Shown piece by piece: positions 46,236 through 57,514 of a DNA stretch of 64,000 bases. The notes below the pieces were generated by a model. The model made no database searches, was not told the origin of the DNA, and saw nothing but the letters and a program-made list of their open reading frames with translations. The position numbers and the translations under genes are program-made. The stretch covers positions 1-64,000 of the forward strand of contig JAOTOM010004665.1 in NCBI GenBank assembly GCA_034440615.1, read 5' to 3'. Source of the stretch: Ashinkailepas kermadecensis (Eukaryota > Arthropoda > Thecostraca > Neolepadidae). Numbering within the stretch: the first letter of the stretch is position 1; every line of letters begins with the position of its first letter.

Positions 46236-46565
46236 CACCATCTGCCAGCCGCGGCCTTCCGACAGCGCTGTCAACGTGTGCAGCACACACTCCGATCTAC
46301 CCGGTGGCCGCTGCAGGTCGGTCAGTGCCAGTCGGCTAGACGGATACTACAGGTGGACGGTCCCACCACCAAACCATCCATCTGCATCTTATCTCTCTCT
46401 CTCTCCCTCCCTCCCTCTCTCTTATCTCTCTCTCCATCCCTCTTATCTCACCTCTCTCCCCGCATCATCACAGGGCTCGGCGCCGTCGGAGTGCCAGTGG
46501 AGTGGAGTATGGACTAATGGCCGAGTGGGTACAATAATCAGAAAAAGCCAGAGGCGTACACGTCA

Positions 46566-47630
46566 GTGATGCCCAATGGTGGCGGTGTATCGACAGCATA
46601 TAAATGCTCAGGCGCCGCGGCAGGGCACGGCACGGCACGGCACGGCACTGCTCAGGCGGTACCGCATAACAGCACGGCACGGCGTTGCTCAGATCACAGA
46701 GCCTGGGCGGATGAGGCTGGGCAACATGAGACAATTGAGGAGACTGATGACGCTGAGGAGACCGACCAGGCAGACAAGGCTGGAGGAGGTGGGGGCAGTG
46801 TGGAGGCCAAAGAAGCCGACCAAGCAAAGATGGCTGGAGAAGTTGAGGACAGTGAGGAGGCTCGGGAGGCTGAGGAGACCAAGGTGACCGGGCAGGTAGA
46901 GGTGGCTGGAGAAGGTGAGGACAGTGAGAAGGTCGAGGAGACCGATCAGGCAGAGATGCCTGGAGCAGGCGAGGACAGTGAGGAGGCCGAGGAGACCGAG
47001 CAGGCAGAGATGGCTGGAGCAGGCGAGGACAGTGAGGAGGCCGAGGAGACCGAGCAGGCAGATATGGCTGGAGAAAGTGAGGACAGCGAGGAGGCTCGGG
47101 AGGCTGAGGAGGCCGAGGAGACCGAGCAGGCAGAGATGGCCGGAGGTGAGGACAGTGAGGAGACCAAGGAGACCTACCAGGCAGATATGGCTGGGGAAGG
47201 TGAGGAGGCCGAGGGGACCGAGCAGGCAGAAATGGCTGGAGAAGGTGAGGACAATGAGGAGGTCGAGGAGACCGAGCAGGCAGAGATGGCTGGATAATGT
47301 GAGGACAGTGAGGTGGTCGAGGAGACCGAGCAGGCAGAGGTGGCCGGAGGTGAGGACAGTGAGGAGACCAAGGAGACCTACCAGGCAGATATGGCTGGGG
47401 AAGGTGAGGAGGCCGAGGGGACCGAGCAGGCAGAAATGGTTGGAGAAGGCGAGGACAGTGAGGAGGTCGAGGAGACCGAGCAGGCAGAGATGGCTGGATA
47501 ATGTGAGGACAGTGAGGTGGTCGAGGAGACCGAGCAGGCAGAGATGGTTGGAGAAGGTGAGGACAATGAGGAGGTCGAGGAGACCGAGCAGGCAGAGATG
47601 GCTGGATAATGTGAGGACAGTGAGGTGGTC
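46566..47630 (+). pseudogene. Acidic-repeat ORF, frame conserved, with stops; cut by CR1
   Basis: From about 46730 the plus-strand frame reads repeats of GEGEDSEEVEETEQAEMA type. Unit lengths vary (about 15, 17, 18, 21 and 24 residues) yet always by multiples of three bases, so the frame persists for some 870 bp. TAA first appears at 47294-47296, in a unit variant where GGAGAAGGTGAGG becomes GGATAATGTGAGG, and that variant was then duplicated. The CR1 element enters at 47631. The frame conservation suggests a real or former acidic, Glu-rich low-complexity protein; no domain identifies it. The upstream part (46566-46730) is unrelated sequence. Confidence 0.4.
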
Positions 47631-48045
47631 ACCAGTGAGGTTACCAGTATACCAGGCTTAACTGTGGATTGGTATTTAGCAATTACTTCTGTGCATATAT
47701 TTGCATAGCTTTATCTCATAAGTTTCTTTTTGGCAAGCTGATTATAATATTTATATCTAGAGACGCTGCCCAGCGCCATTTTGTCCATTCTGTCTGTCTT
47801 TGTCTAGTGTGTCAGTGCTTTCAGCTACTTATATAATTTTTGGCAGTTATTCAGCGAGTGATTTCTTCTTTCTTTAAAACCACTGTCAACTTTCTGCACA
47901 GTGATTACCTTGTAAGTGCTGCATAGTTAGGAACTAGCATATATCTAAGCTTTGTCGGTTATTTTGATCTGCTCTGTTATTTGGTAAATAATTTTGGAGC
48001 AAGGTATTTTTCAATTTCAATCTAGAATAAGCTGCAGCCTTTAGG

Positions 48046-49001
48046 ATGGTTAACACCAGGATGCAGGCACTAGAGGATGAGGTTAGGGCCCTTAAGGCAG
48101 AGCTTTCCAAGCTCAAAGCTTCCCTTGCTTCAAAGGGCAGGCCAGAACGTAAGGGGCAGTCTGTAGCAGGGGCATCCTATGCCCAGGTGGTCACAGGCCA
48201 CCAGGTAACTGTAGCTTCCCCTGCTGTGGAGGTGGCAGGGAGATCTGAAGACATAAGTGTTCCTAGTGAACAGAATACTTCTAGTAGCTCACAGGAGGGG
48301 CAGTGGTTTAAAGTCAAGGGGTGGAGGATTTGGAGGCGTGAGCCTAAGCAAGGGGGCAGTGAGTGGCAGGTGGTAGGTGGTAGGAGTGGGAAAAACCTAG
48401 CGAAGCAGCTCAACAGGCAGGAGTAGTAACAACATCCAACAGGTTCCAGGCATTGGAGGACTGCCCCCAGGATAGTGATAGTGATAGTGATAGCAGCAAG
48501 GAGAAAGTGCTAGTCGTAGGAGACTCTCGTGTGCGGCATTTGGATAGGGTATTCTGTAAAGGTCGGAAGGGTAGGAGGTGCATCACCAGGCCTGGCGCCA
48601 AAGTTAGAGACCTGGTCCAAGTGGTCGCACAGGCCACCAGCGAAAACCAGTTCAGTACAGTTATAGTGCAGGTAGGAGTGAACAACATAGGTCCTGCTAG
48701 GAGTGAGGAGCTGATGCAGGACTACAGGGCCCTTCTGGCCACCCTGAAGCAAAGCAATAGCAGAGTTATTGTGACAGCTATTCTGCCTAGGGCTGGAGTC
48801 TCCCCTGAGTGGAGCTCTAGGGCACTGGCAGCCAATGCCAGGGTAGGTAGGCTTTGCAATGAGTTAGGTTTGACTTTTGTTGACAAGTGGTGCAGGTTTT
48901 ATGGCTCATCTGACCTCTATCAGAGGGATGGCTTGCACTTCTCTGAGGAGGGGGTGCAAGTGTTAGGCAAAGTATACGAACATGTCCTTCAGGGAAACTA
49001 G
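48046..49001 (+). pseudogene. CR1-like ORF1: coiled coil and SGNH esterase, one frameshift
   Basis: The first part (48046-48426) starts MVNTRMQALEDEVRALKAEL, a short coiled coil, followed by a Ser-rich region. The second part, in a frame one base back, reads VVTTSNRFQALEDCPQ, then an SGNH/GDSL-like hydrolase: block I VLVVGDSRVRHLD, a VQVGVNN block III (the Gly-x-Asn of the family), and block V DGLHFSEEG with the catalytic Asp and His. Such esterase domains are typical of CR1-clade ORF1. The shift lies between 48400 and 48440. Confidence 0.85.
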
Positions 49002-49009
49002 ATAATGGG

Positions 49010-52000
49010 GTGGGGAGGGAAGAATTGGCATTGCCATCTCAGGGATATGTCAATAGTGACAGCATAGGCAATAGAACCTCACAGTCAGCAAATAGGGGTA
49101 GCAGTAGATCAAGGGGGCAGAGTGGTGGCTCATCCAGAGATGATAGAGCTACTCAACATAAAAAAGCCAAAGATGGTCATGGAACTTTTGTTAAGTGTAT
49201 GATGCTTAATGCTCAGAGCATTCGATCCAAATTTGATGAGTTCAAGTGTTATGTTGCTGAGGAGAAACCAGATTTTGTTTGCATTACTGAGGCATGGGTC
49301 AGTGAGGGATATTTTGGGGATAACTTGCAGGACTATGAGATCCAGGGATACAATATGTTTTCATGCAATAGGGGTCCAGCAGTGAAAGGGGGTGGTGTAA
49401 TGCTCTATGTGAATAGCTTATACAGTTCTCAAAAAGTAGTAGATGGGGTGAAAAATGTGTCTGTGGAGTCCATTTGGCTTGATGTTGCTGTGGGAAAAGG
49501 CAACAACAATAAACTGAGGATAGGAGCTTTGTATCGATCAGGAACCTTGCCACATTCTCAGCAACTGGAGCTTGATAAGGTGATTTGTGAGGAAATCAGT
49601 AGAAACTTTCAGAGGAAATGCCTTATTCTTGGTGACTTTAATCTAAAAGGATATGAAAATGTTGGTGTTGGCTCCCCATCATGTAAACTGTTTAGGAAAT
49701 GCCTTGAAGAGGACTTGTTCTTACACCAGTTTGTAATGGAACCAACCAGGCAGGGCTCATTCTTGGACCTTGTCTTCTCAGATTTAAGTGATTTAGTTCA
49801 AGACTTGACTGTAGGAGAAACTCTGGGAAGAAGTGACCATAACATAGTGAGATTCAAGGCACAGGTATCAGGGACAATCAAGGATAATTTGGCAAAGATT
49901 CCAAATTTTAACAGGGCAGACTTTGCCTGCATGAGAGAGGCTTTAAGTGCCATAAAATGGGAAGAAGAATTCTTTGATTTAAATGCCTGTGAAATGTGGG
50001 AAAAGTTCAAATCCTACTTGAGGAAATTCAGATTAGACATGTCCCCCAAAAGCAAAGGCGCAAAAGAAGGGTAGGAAAGCCAGCATGGCTTACACCAGAT
50101 GTGATGAAAGCAATTAAGGCTAAGAAAGGAGCATTTAGAGTATTTAAGGAGGCTTCAAATATCGTAAATCTAAGGTCGTATCAAAAATCTAGAGATGCTG
50201 TGAAGCAGAAAATCAGAGCAGCAAAGCGAGCAAAAGAATTGGATTTGGCTAGGAACTGTAATGGGGACAGTAAAAAGTTCTTTAGTTTCTACAAGCTAAG
50301 TAAAGTTTCAAGCACAATTGGTCCACTGGATGTAAATGGGACTATATTGAGTGAGGATAGCGAGATGGTTGAGGAGCTGAGCAAGCAGTTTAAATCAGTG
50401 TTTACAGTGGAGGATGTGACTAATCTGCCAACCGTGAACCACAGTTCAGTGACAGGTGATCAGATACACGATGTTGATTTCATTGATAGTGATATTGTTT
50501 TCAATTATATCAGAAAAATAAAGACAAACAAGGCAGCAGGACCCGATGGAATTTATGCTAGGGTATTGCGGGAAGCTGAAAAGGAAGTGGCAATTCCACT
50601 TAGTATAATATTTTGTAGATCAGTTTCGCAAAATGAAATTCCAACAGATTGGAAAAGGGCAAATGTAGTTCCTATTTTCAAGAAAGGAGAAAGAGGGAAA
50701 GTTGAAAACTATAGGCCAGTAAGCCTCACATCCCTAGTCTGCAAGGTACTCGAATCAATTATCAAGGATAGAATAGTTAGTTTTCTGGAAGGAAACAAAT
50801 TGATTCAAGATACTCAACATGGGTTTAGAAAAGGGCGATCGTGCCTCACAAATCTCTTGGACTTTTTTGAATTTTGCTACAGAACAATTTGATCAGGAAA
50901 TCAGGTTGATGTAGCATATCTTGACTTTAGTAAGGCCTTTGACAAGGTACCCCATAAACGGTTAATGATGCAGCTTCAGGTCCATGGTATTGCAGGTAGC
51001 ATCCTAAAATGGATAGAGTTGTGGCTTTCAGATAGACAGCAGAGAGTGATGCTAAATGGTACAAAGTCATCATGGCAAAATGTTCTTAGTGGAGTCCCCC
51101 AGGGGGTCGGTACTGGGGCCACTATTGTTCATTATATATGTGAATAGCATTGAATGTGGCCTAAGCAGTAAGGTTTTGAAATTTGCGGATGATTTGAAGA
51201 TCTTTAGGGCAATAACAGGGCAAAATGAGCAGGTTTTGCTGCAGAAAGACTTAGACGAGCTAGTGAAGTGGTCCGAAAAATGGCAAATGAAGTTTAATTT
51301 TGATAAGTGCAAAGTCATGCATGTAGGTAGGCAGCATATGAAGGCTCCATACTTGATGGGTGGCCAAGTACTATCTGTGACTGAGCAGGAGAAGGACTTA
51401 GGTGTTATTTTGAACACAAAATTGGGGGCATCAGAACAGACCAAAGAAGCCAGGAAGAAGGCACTAAGAATGCTTGGGGCAATACAGAGGAATGTGTCAT
51501 ACAAAAGTGAGGAGGTCATCAGGAAGCTTTACTGTGCATATGTCAGGCCACATTTGGAATACTGTGTCCAAGCTTGGTCCCCTAGTTATGAGAAAGATTG
51601 TTGGCTTTTAGAGAGAGTACAAAAGAGGGCAACAAAAATGGTTAATGGTATAGGCAACCTGGAATATGAGGAAAGACTGAAGAAATTGAACATGTTTTCA
51701 CTTAGATATAGAAGGCTGAGAGGAGATCTCATCGAGGTTTTTAAATTTGTTCATGGTCAGGAACAGGGATATCTCAGGGAAATGTTTGAATTTAACAGAA
51801 ATGATGCAATTAGAGGTCATCAATTCAAAATTAAAGTTAATCACAGCAGGACAAGGTTAAGACAGTCTTTCTTCACCAACAGGGTAGTAGAACACTGGAA
51901 CCAGCTGCCAGGAACCATTGTCAGTAGCAACACACTGAACATCTTTAAAAACGGCATAGACAATCATTATAAGAATAGGGGGATTGTTTTTCTGTATTCC

Positions 52001-52012
52001 AGGGAAGGTTGA
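49010..52012 (+). pseudogene. CR1-like ORF2: AP endonuclease and reverse transcriptase, three lesions
   Basis: The N-terminal APE-type endonuclease begins near 49200 (MLNAQSIRSKFDEF, ITEAWVSEGY, GDFNLKGYENV, GRSDHNIV). A frameshift near 50020-50040 leads into the linker (RHVPQKQRRKRR). The RT follows: AGPDGIYARVL, VVPIFKKGERGKVENYRPVS, QHGFRKGRSC, LDFSKAFDKVPH, SGVPQG, LKFADDLKIF (FADD catalytic motif intact), then the thumb and C-terminus VRPHLEYCVQAWSP, LRGDLIEVFKFVHGQEQG. A TGA interrupts the frame at about 50891, and one surplus base sits in the CCCCCAGGGGG run near 51105. The protein cannot be made as assembled; the two homopolymer-adjacent indels could be assembly errors. Confidence 0.9.
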
Positions 52013-52075
52013 TCGACAGGGAGGAGTGGGAGTTGGGAGGAGTTTGTAATTGTTGACTGTGTTATGGAATAGCAA

Positions 52076-52410
52076 GTGAGTCTCTTATTAAGTCTAAATG
52101 CTTTATAACTTTATATAGGGTGTACCTAGCAGTGGATTCAGCACCTTCCTTCGGGATGTGATACTGATGAGATTGTCTATGGTAGCACAATGTGTATGAT
52201 GGGAGGAGTTTGTAATTGTTGAGTGTATTATGCAATAGCACGTGAGTCTCTTATTAAGTCTGAACGCTTTATGAATTTCTGTGGGATGTGCCTAGCAGTG
52301 GATTCGGCACCTTCCTTCGGGATGTGATGCTGATGAGGTTGTCTATGGTGGCACGATGGGTGTGATGGGAGGAGCTTGTGATTATTGAGGGTGTTAGGCG
52401 GTAGCAAGTG
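52076..52410 (+). repeat. Tandem duplication inside the CR1 3' UTR
   Basis: The block from GTGAGTCTCTTATTAAGTCT through TAGCAGTGGATTC and GATGGGAGGAG occurs twice in succession (period about 180 bp). The truncated copy at 22.8 kb has it once. Confidence 0.8.
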
Positions 52411-52579
52411 AGTGGTGTTAGATGGGCTGGGATATATAGCTTCCTCGGAACTTGGGATAAGGGATTGATTGGGGTGGGAGTATGTACATTCTAGTACCTT
52501 TTCTAGATAGGCTTAACCCAGATGGGCCCCTGTGGCTCTTATTAAGCCTTAATACTTTATGACTTTATGACTTTATGAC

Positions 52580-53135
52580 TGGAGAAGGTGAGGACAATGA
52601 GGAGGTCGAGGAGACCGAGCAGGCACGAGATGGCTGGATAATGTGAGGACAGTGAGGTGGTCGAGGAGACCGAGCAGGCAGAGGGGGGTGGAAAAGGGGA
52701 GGAGAGAGGGGGGGGGGGGGGCACCGAGGAAGAAAAGGGGGGTAGAAGGAGGGGAAGGAAGTGGGGAGGGTAGACCGACCGAGCGGGAGGAGGGGGGGGG
52801 AGGGGGAGGAAAAAAGGGGCGGGGGGAGGAGGATTAGGTTGAGGTTGTTCGGATGACCCCACGCCAAAACACCCAAACAAAAAAAAACGGGTGGGTGGTA
52901 ATTTAATAATAAATAAAAACCAAAACAATGGTTGGGAGCGGGACGAACCACCAAAAAAAAAAAGGGGGGCCCCCCCCCCCCCCAACAAAACAGAAAAAAA
53001 AAAAAAATAAAAACACCACCCCCCCCCCACTCACTAACCTTAAAACCCAAAAAGCACCAAAAAAAAAAACAAAAACAGCCAAACAACGCAAAACAACCCC
53101 ACCCCCACCGTTGCCAACCATACCACAAATCAACC
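52580..53135. repeat. Acidic-repeat remnant grading into homopolymer-rich, suspect sequence
   Basis: 52580-52682 continues the array broken by the CR1 insertion, with one inserted C (GGCACGAGATGG). From about 52683 the sequence becomes runs of G, then A, then C (for example at 52707-52720, 52955-52983, 52993-53028). Array-like words such as GGAGGAGG are still discernible. This looks like a collapsed or low-quality consensus rather than natural DNA. The Gly/Phe/Pro-rich ORFs here should be ignored. Confidence 0.75.
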
Positions 53136-53819
53136 TCCTGACCTTGCGATCAGTACCGTGGGCCCATGTCAGTTAATGGCCGTCCAGCTCATCGCCCGGT
53201 ACGTTGTACGCTGGAAACGTGCATGCATGGCACTTTCTACAGACACGTCTCAATCTCAAACTGTATGCACGTAGACTCGCGGTCCATTAACTCGCGTGGT
53301 TATCCTAGATCGGGGTAGGATTTACATGTAGAAATCCTCGATTTGCTGAGTATAACTCTGGGGCCATCGAGCCAGCTGTTGTGCACCAGAAACTCCATTT
53401 TTGTACTTGAGAACATTGGGGACATCAATCAGTAATGCTTACTTTTAGAAGGAAAAAAACAGGTGGAACTAAAACCAAACCATAAATGCGAGATGTAGCC
53501 CAAGGTTTCTTCCATAACTCTACACTGTACTTTCACTGGACGGGGGGGGGGCATTCGACCTTCCAGCGGAAACGAGACAACACTTTTTCAGAAACGGCAA
53601 TGTTCTGGATGACACAAATCCAGGACAAGGCTGTTTTGTTTCAGCCCTGTTCGAGACGCTTCTGCGACTGGTCCATTTTGCACTCATCCACCGCAGCGGC
53701 AGTGATTCGATACCGGCCAGGGTTGCCGACTCATTAACCGGCACGCCCTCGGCGACACCGGGCGGCACATTCGACACGGCACGTCGCGCTCACCACCGGC
53801 ATGCGGCGCGTGACACGCA

Positions 53820-53838
53820 TGACGTCACTGTGACGTCA
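53820..53838. promoter_or_regulatory. Two perfect CRE palindromes 11 bp apart
   Basis: TGACGTCA at 53820-53827 and again at 53831-53838, spaced one helical turn apart and followed by GGCGTGACGG. This is a plausible CREB/ATF binding module, but no transcription unit is linked to it. Confidence 0.35.
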
Positions 53839-55112
53839 CTGTGGCGTGACGGTCCGGTCGGCCCGCCGAGTACATGGGGTGGGATCCAGCGCTCGACCGT
53901 CACGGGCGACACAGGTGCGGCGCGGGGCCAACTGACAGGCAGTGCGTCAGACGGCCAGACAACACAATCAAACACTGACATGAGACAGAGACAGCGACAC
54001 AGTGATTGTGAGTGTGTGAGTGGGAGTATGTTTGGGTGACGGTGTGTGAGCGTGGATGGAGTCCGTGGACAGGTGGTGCTTCAACACCACCTAAGATTGA
54101 CTGAGCACCACCTAGCTTTTATAAATTCAGCATTAGTACCACAGGTGTGTGTGTGTGGAAAACACTACATAGAAACCAGAGCCATGCAAAAGCCCCACCT
54201 GAAATTATCGAGACTTCGGAAAACTCCACCAGTGTGTGCGAATACGGGTGAGAGGGTGCGCGAGTGAGTGTGAGTGGGTGTGTGAATGTGAGAGTGTGAG
54301 ACTATAGTACACGGTACATACGATGACGCGTGCTAGAGAACGATGAGGTCGAACATTCCTGGTGCAGCGCACGCAACAATGCCCAACTTAGAGGTCAGAT
54401 GATGTCAAACACTCATGGTGCATCGCACGTAACGATGCTAGACTTAGAGTGCAGTTCGGCTATTGCACCGACATCGCTTCTCCGCTGGTTGGCCTGCAGA
54501 TCCCAATGAATGACGATAGATGCCGGCACTCGGACGGTGGTTCCACTGTCCGCCACCAGAGGCGCCACTTGCCGGCCGATGGCAGGTCACGGTCGCGGGG
54601 TGGGAAGAGAAAGCCGCGGTGGGGAGGGGGTCGCGCGGCACGCGCGGCTGCCACGATCGATGGTCAGAGCGTCTGGCGGCACCATTCGTCTCGGCACAGC
54701 TTAGATGCCGCCCGAGTTACAAGTTGCCGTGCGATCAGGAAACTCGCCTTCCCCAGCGAGCGCAGAAACCGTCAGGGGGCGCCACTCACGCGGCGGCATG
54801 CACCCGCCCACGTGCGACTCCACCCCGGGGCTATCCAACGGGCGGATGCTAACCCGCTCTCCACGCTGGCAGGCGGCCAGCGAGGGAGCACCGACTCACG
54901 TCCGCCCTGCCATCTGGCCACACCGGCGCCGGGCTCCAACAATCAACTCGTCTGCACCGGCAGGGCGGCCGTGAGCTCAGGTGCACTCGCCGCTTGAGCT
55001 CACTGGACATGTCTGCCGGAGGCTGTCAGGCAGATCGATACCAGGTGCAGATCCCGTATGAATTCGGTGATTGCGAAGCGCTGCGAATCCCTTCGACGAC
55101 AGCGCAACTGGC

Positions 55113-55162
55113 GGCTAACCGGCTAACCGGCTAACCGGCTAACCGGCTAACCGGCTAACCGG
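55113..55162. repeat. (GGCTAACC)n, about six copies
   Basis: Perfect 8-bp tandem repeat of GGCTAACC. Confidence 0.9.
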
Positions 55163-55879
55163 CCCGAGGCCGGCCGGGCTGGCACCGTCTGACCTCTGCA
55201 GAGGTCAGGGGACAATGCGCCCCGGAGAGATGCACATCTCCATAGCACGTTGTAGCTTCTAACCTGTTCTTGCAGACCTTCTTCAGATACTTTTAACAAA
55301 TATCTACTGGAGCCCTTACACACTTCTCTATAAAACGACCGTAAATTATGCTCGGGAAAAACATGTGCCAAACCAAGCATCCAGAAGGGAATTGCCAATG
55401 AGGATGAGGTATGACATGCTGAGCGCCACGATACTCTTGTGTGGCGAAAGCTGCGGCTAGATTCTGCACCTGCAGAGAGATTGTGGCTCTCCAGTATCCA
55501 GTGGGAGAACAACGAAGCTTCTCATTGGAACATGGGGCCTCACACAGGGCGACGGGGTGAGAATGGGGTGAGGCTGGGCGTGGGTGAGGCTGGGCGTGCA
55601 GGGCAGCTGGTGACGTAAACGTCACGAATGGACCGGGAGGGTATACTGGAACATGCACTGCGGCCACCAGTAACTGTCCGACCGACTGAGCACGACGAGG
55701 CGTCTCGAGGTGGTGCTTGCGCCGCCGGCTGGGTCGGCAAGGTGCTTTCGAAGGCTCCACCACGCCGCGAGACGTTCAATAATTCGTCGCGCATTGCTCC
55801 GCCGACCACGACTGGGAGGCGAGCAGCGGCGCGGCGCGACCTGCGGTTTGAAACATTGATGGTGCGGTGGCCGACGGTC

Positions 55880-56575
55880 GTCCGCTGGGGAGTGGTGTGT
55901 CGGAACGGCACAGGTTACGACTCAGTCAGCCGCTCCGACAGCTGTCCACTGGGGAGTGGTGTGTCGGAACGGCACGGGTTGCGACTCAGCCGACTGCTCC
56001 GACAGCTGTCCACTGGGGAGTGGTGTGTCGGAACGGCACGGGTTACGACTCAGCCGACTGCTCCGACAGCTGTCTGCTGGGAAATGGTGTGTCGGAACGG
56101 CACGGGTTACGACTCAGTCCACTGCTCCGACAGCTGTCCACTGGGGAGTGGTGTGTCGGAACGGCACGGGTTGCGACTCAGCCGACTGCTCCGACAGCTG
56201 TCCACTGGGAAGTGGTGTGTCGGAACGGCACGGGTTACGATCAGTCCACTGCTCCGACAGCTGTCCACTGGGAAGTGGTGTGTCGGAACGGCACGGGTTA
56301 CGACTCAGCCGACTGCTCCGACAGCTGTCCACTGGGGAGTGGTGTGTCGGAACGGCACGGGTTACGACTCAGTCCACTGCTCCGACAGCTGTCCACTGGG
56401 AAGTGGTGTGTCGGAACGGCACGGGTTACGACTCAGTCCACTGCTCCGACAGCTGTCCACTGGGGAGTGGTGTGTCGGAATGGCACGGGTTGCGACTCAG
56501 CCGACTGCTCCGACAGCTGTCATCTGGGAAGTGGTGTGTCGGAACGGCACGGGTTACGCCTCAGCCGACTGCTCC
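55880..56575. repeat. 64-bp minisatellite, about 11 copies
   Basis: GTGTGTCGGAACGGCACGGG at 55895, 55959, 56023 and onward (64-bp period), with GACTCAGCCGACTGCTCCGA and GTCCACTGGG. Every frame yields rotated versions of the same peptides, so the 275-353 codon ORFs are artefacts. Confidence 0.96.
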
Positions 56576-56746
56576 GAAGGCCTCTGCTGGCAGCACATCG
56601 GAGCAGCGCCGTGCGGCAAACCTGTCTCGCACGAGCCGGTTCAGACCGGGCCGAGATCATGCATGCGGCCCGCCCAGTCGGCTCAGTGACGTGACCCGTT
56701 CGACCGAGTTGCGTCCGGGCCGAGCACTGGTGACGTCACTGAGCGT

Positions 56747-56819
56747 CAGTGACGCGTTGCCAACGGCAACGTCACTTTGGCACTTTGGCGTTGCCAACGG
56801 CGTTGGCAACGCGTCACTG
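56747..56819. promoter_or_regulatory. Paired X-box/RFX-like sites in an 18-bp inverted repeat
   Basis: GTTGCCAACGGCAAC (56756-56770) has the two half-sites of an X-box (GTTGCC and GGCAAC, 3-bp spacer). A second cluster GTTGCCAAC...GTTGGCAAC lies at 56790-56810. CAGTGACGCGTTGCCAAC (56747-56764) is matched exactly by its complement at 56802-56819. A CRE-type TGACGTCA lies just upstream (56731-56738). RFX factors bind such sites at ciliary genes; here no nearby gene is evident. Confidence 0.4.
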
Positions 56820-57057
56820 GTACCCGAAGAGCCATAGTCGACTGCACACAACGGCAGACGGCTCAAAATGTCGTTCAGTGCAGATCGAAGGAAGCCTCCG
56901 TGGATGGAGGAAAGTGAACAGCCGAGGTCCAGCTGACAACGGAGGTCATGACGGCGCGGTGGTGGCGTGTGGCGTGGTGAGAACTGAGTCACTTCCGCCA
57001 CAGCACCGGAAACATGATGGCGCAGCGATTGCGCACGATTTCGAGATAGCAAAAGGG

Positions 57058-57114
57058 TTAGTTAGTTATTTGGGCTGAAGGGCGCGCCGACTACGAGGTC
57101 ATTTAGCGCCCAAG
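57058..57114 (-). mobile_element. I-like LINE tail-only insertion (about 57 bp) with TSD
   Basis: On the plus strand: TTAGTTAGTTATTTGGGC, GGGCGCGCCGACTACGAGG, ATTTAGCGCCCAAG. It is flanked by TAGCAAAAGGG on both sides (57047-57057 and 57115-57125), an exact 11-bp target duplication. Confidence 0.85.
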
Positions 57115-57424
57115 TAGCAAAAGGGTGGGAGATGGAGTTGATCAGGGGCATCGGAATACCCGCACAAAGCTTCACGCACGTCACTGACGGATCGACGGGT
57201 GGACGTGAGAAGGCATCCGGTCCATGCCCCTTCATAGCCATGGAAGTAGGGTTTCAAAAGCGTAACGGTCCGGTCGAACCGGGTCGCTCAGACGAAACGT
57301 CGTGTGCCGGGAGTAGACCCGATCGGGTTTCGCCCCGACTCGTAACAAGACTGTCTATGCACAAAGATCCCCGATGACTGGCGAATGAGCAAAAGCGCCG
57401 ACATCTGGATCAGCTGGGTCACAT

Positions 57425-57486
57425 CTGGGCGCCAAATGACCCTGTAGTCAGCGCGCCCTTAAACCCAAACCCAATCAATCAATCAA
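57425..57486 (+). mobile_element. I-like LINE tail-only insertion (62 bp) with 15-bp TSD
   Basis: Reads CTGGGCGCCAAATGACCC, GTAGTCAGCGCGCCCTTAAA, CCCAAACCCAATCAATCAAT. It is flanked by TCAGCTGGGTCACAT at 57410-57424 and 57487-57501, exact. Confidence 0.9.
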
Positions 57487-57514
57487 TCAGCTGGGTCACA
57501 TGTCACTCACCAAA

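Larger units (their letters stand above)
47631..52579 (+). mobile_element. CR1-like LINE, nearly full length (about 4.95 kb)
   Basis: Boundaries are clear because the element splits the acidic-repeat array: array sequence stops at 47630 and resumes at about 52580. Order: about 415-bp 5' UTR, ORF1 (48046-49001), ORF2 (49010-52012), 3' UTR with an internal duplication, and a tail of ACTTTATG repeats rather than poly-A, as usual for CR1. No clear target duplication is visible, also common for CR1. Only a few indels and one stop disable it, so the insertion is probably recent. Confidence 0.93.
53136..55879. other. No gene supported; small motifs only
   Basis: Holds a 56-bp imperfect direct duplication (54342 and 54398), a GC-rich stretch 54480-55000 with overlapping ORFs but no domain, and a perfect 8-bp repeat (see separate entry). 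The 53486-53737 open frame is not recognised. Confidence 0.4.

Noticed and set aside
52557..53133. Minus-strand Phe/Gly/Pro-rich ORFs
   Set aside because: They arise from homopolymer runs in a suspect stretch of assembly.
53486..53777. Possible coding exon on either strand
   Set aside because: Both strands are open over about 250 bp, but neither peptide matches a family I know and no convincing splice pair bounds it.
55113..55162. Telomeric repeat
   Set aside because: GGCTAACC is an 8-bp unit present in only a few copies and does not match the arthropod TTAGG or vertebrate TTAGGG repeat.
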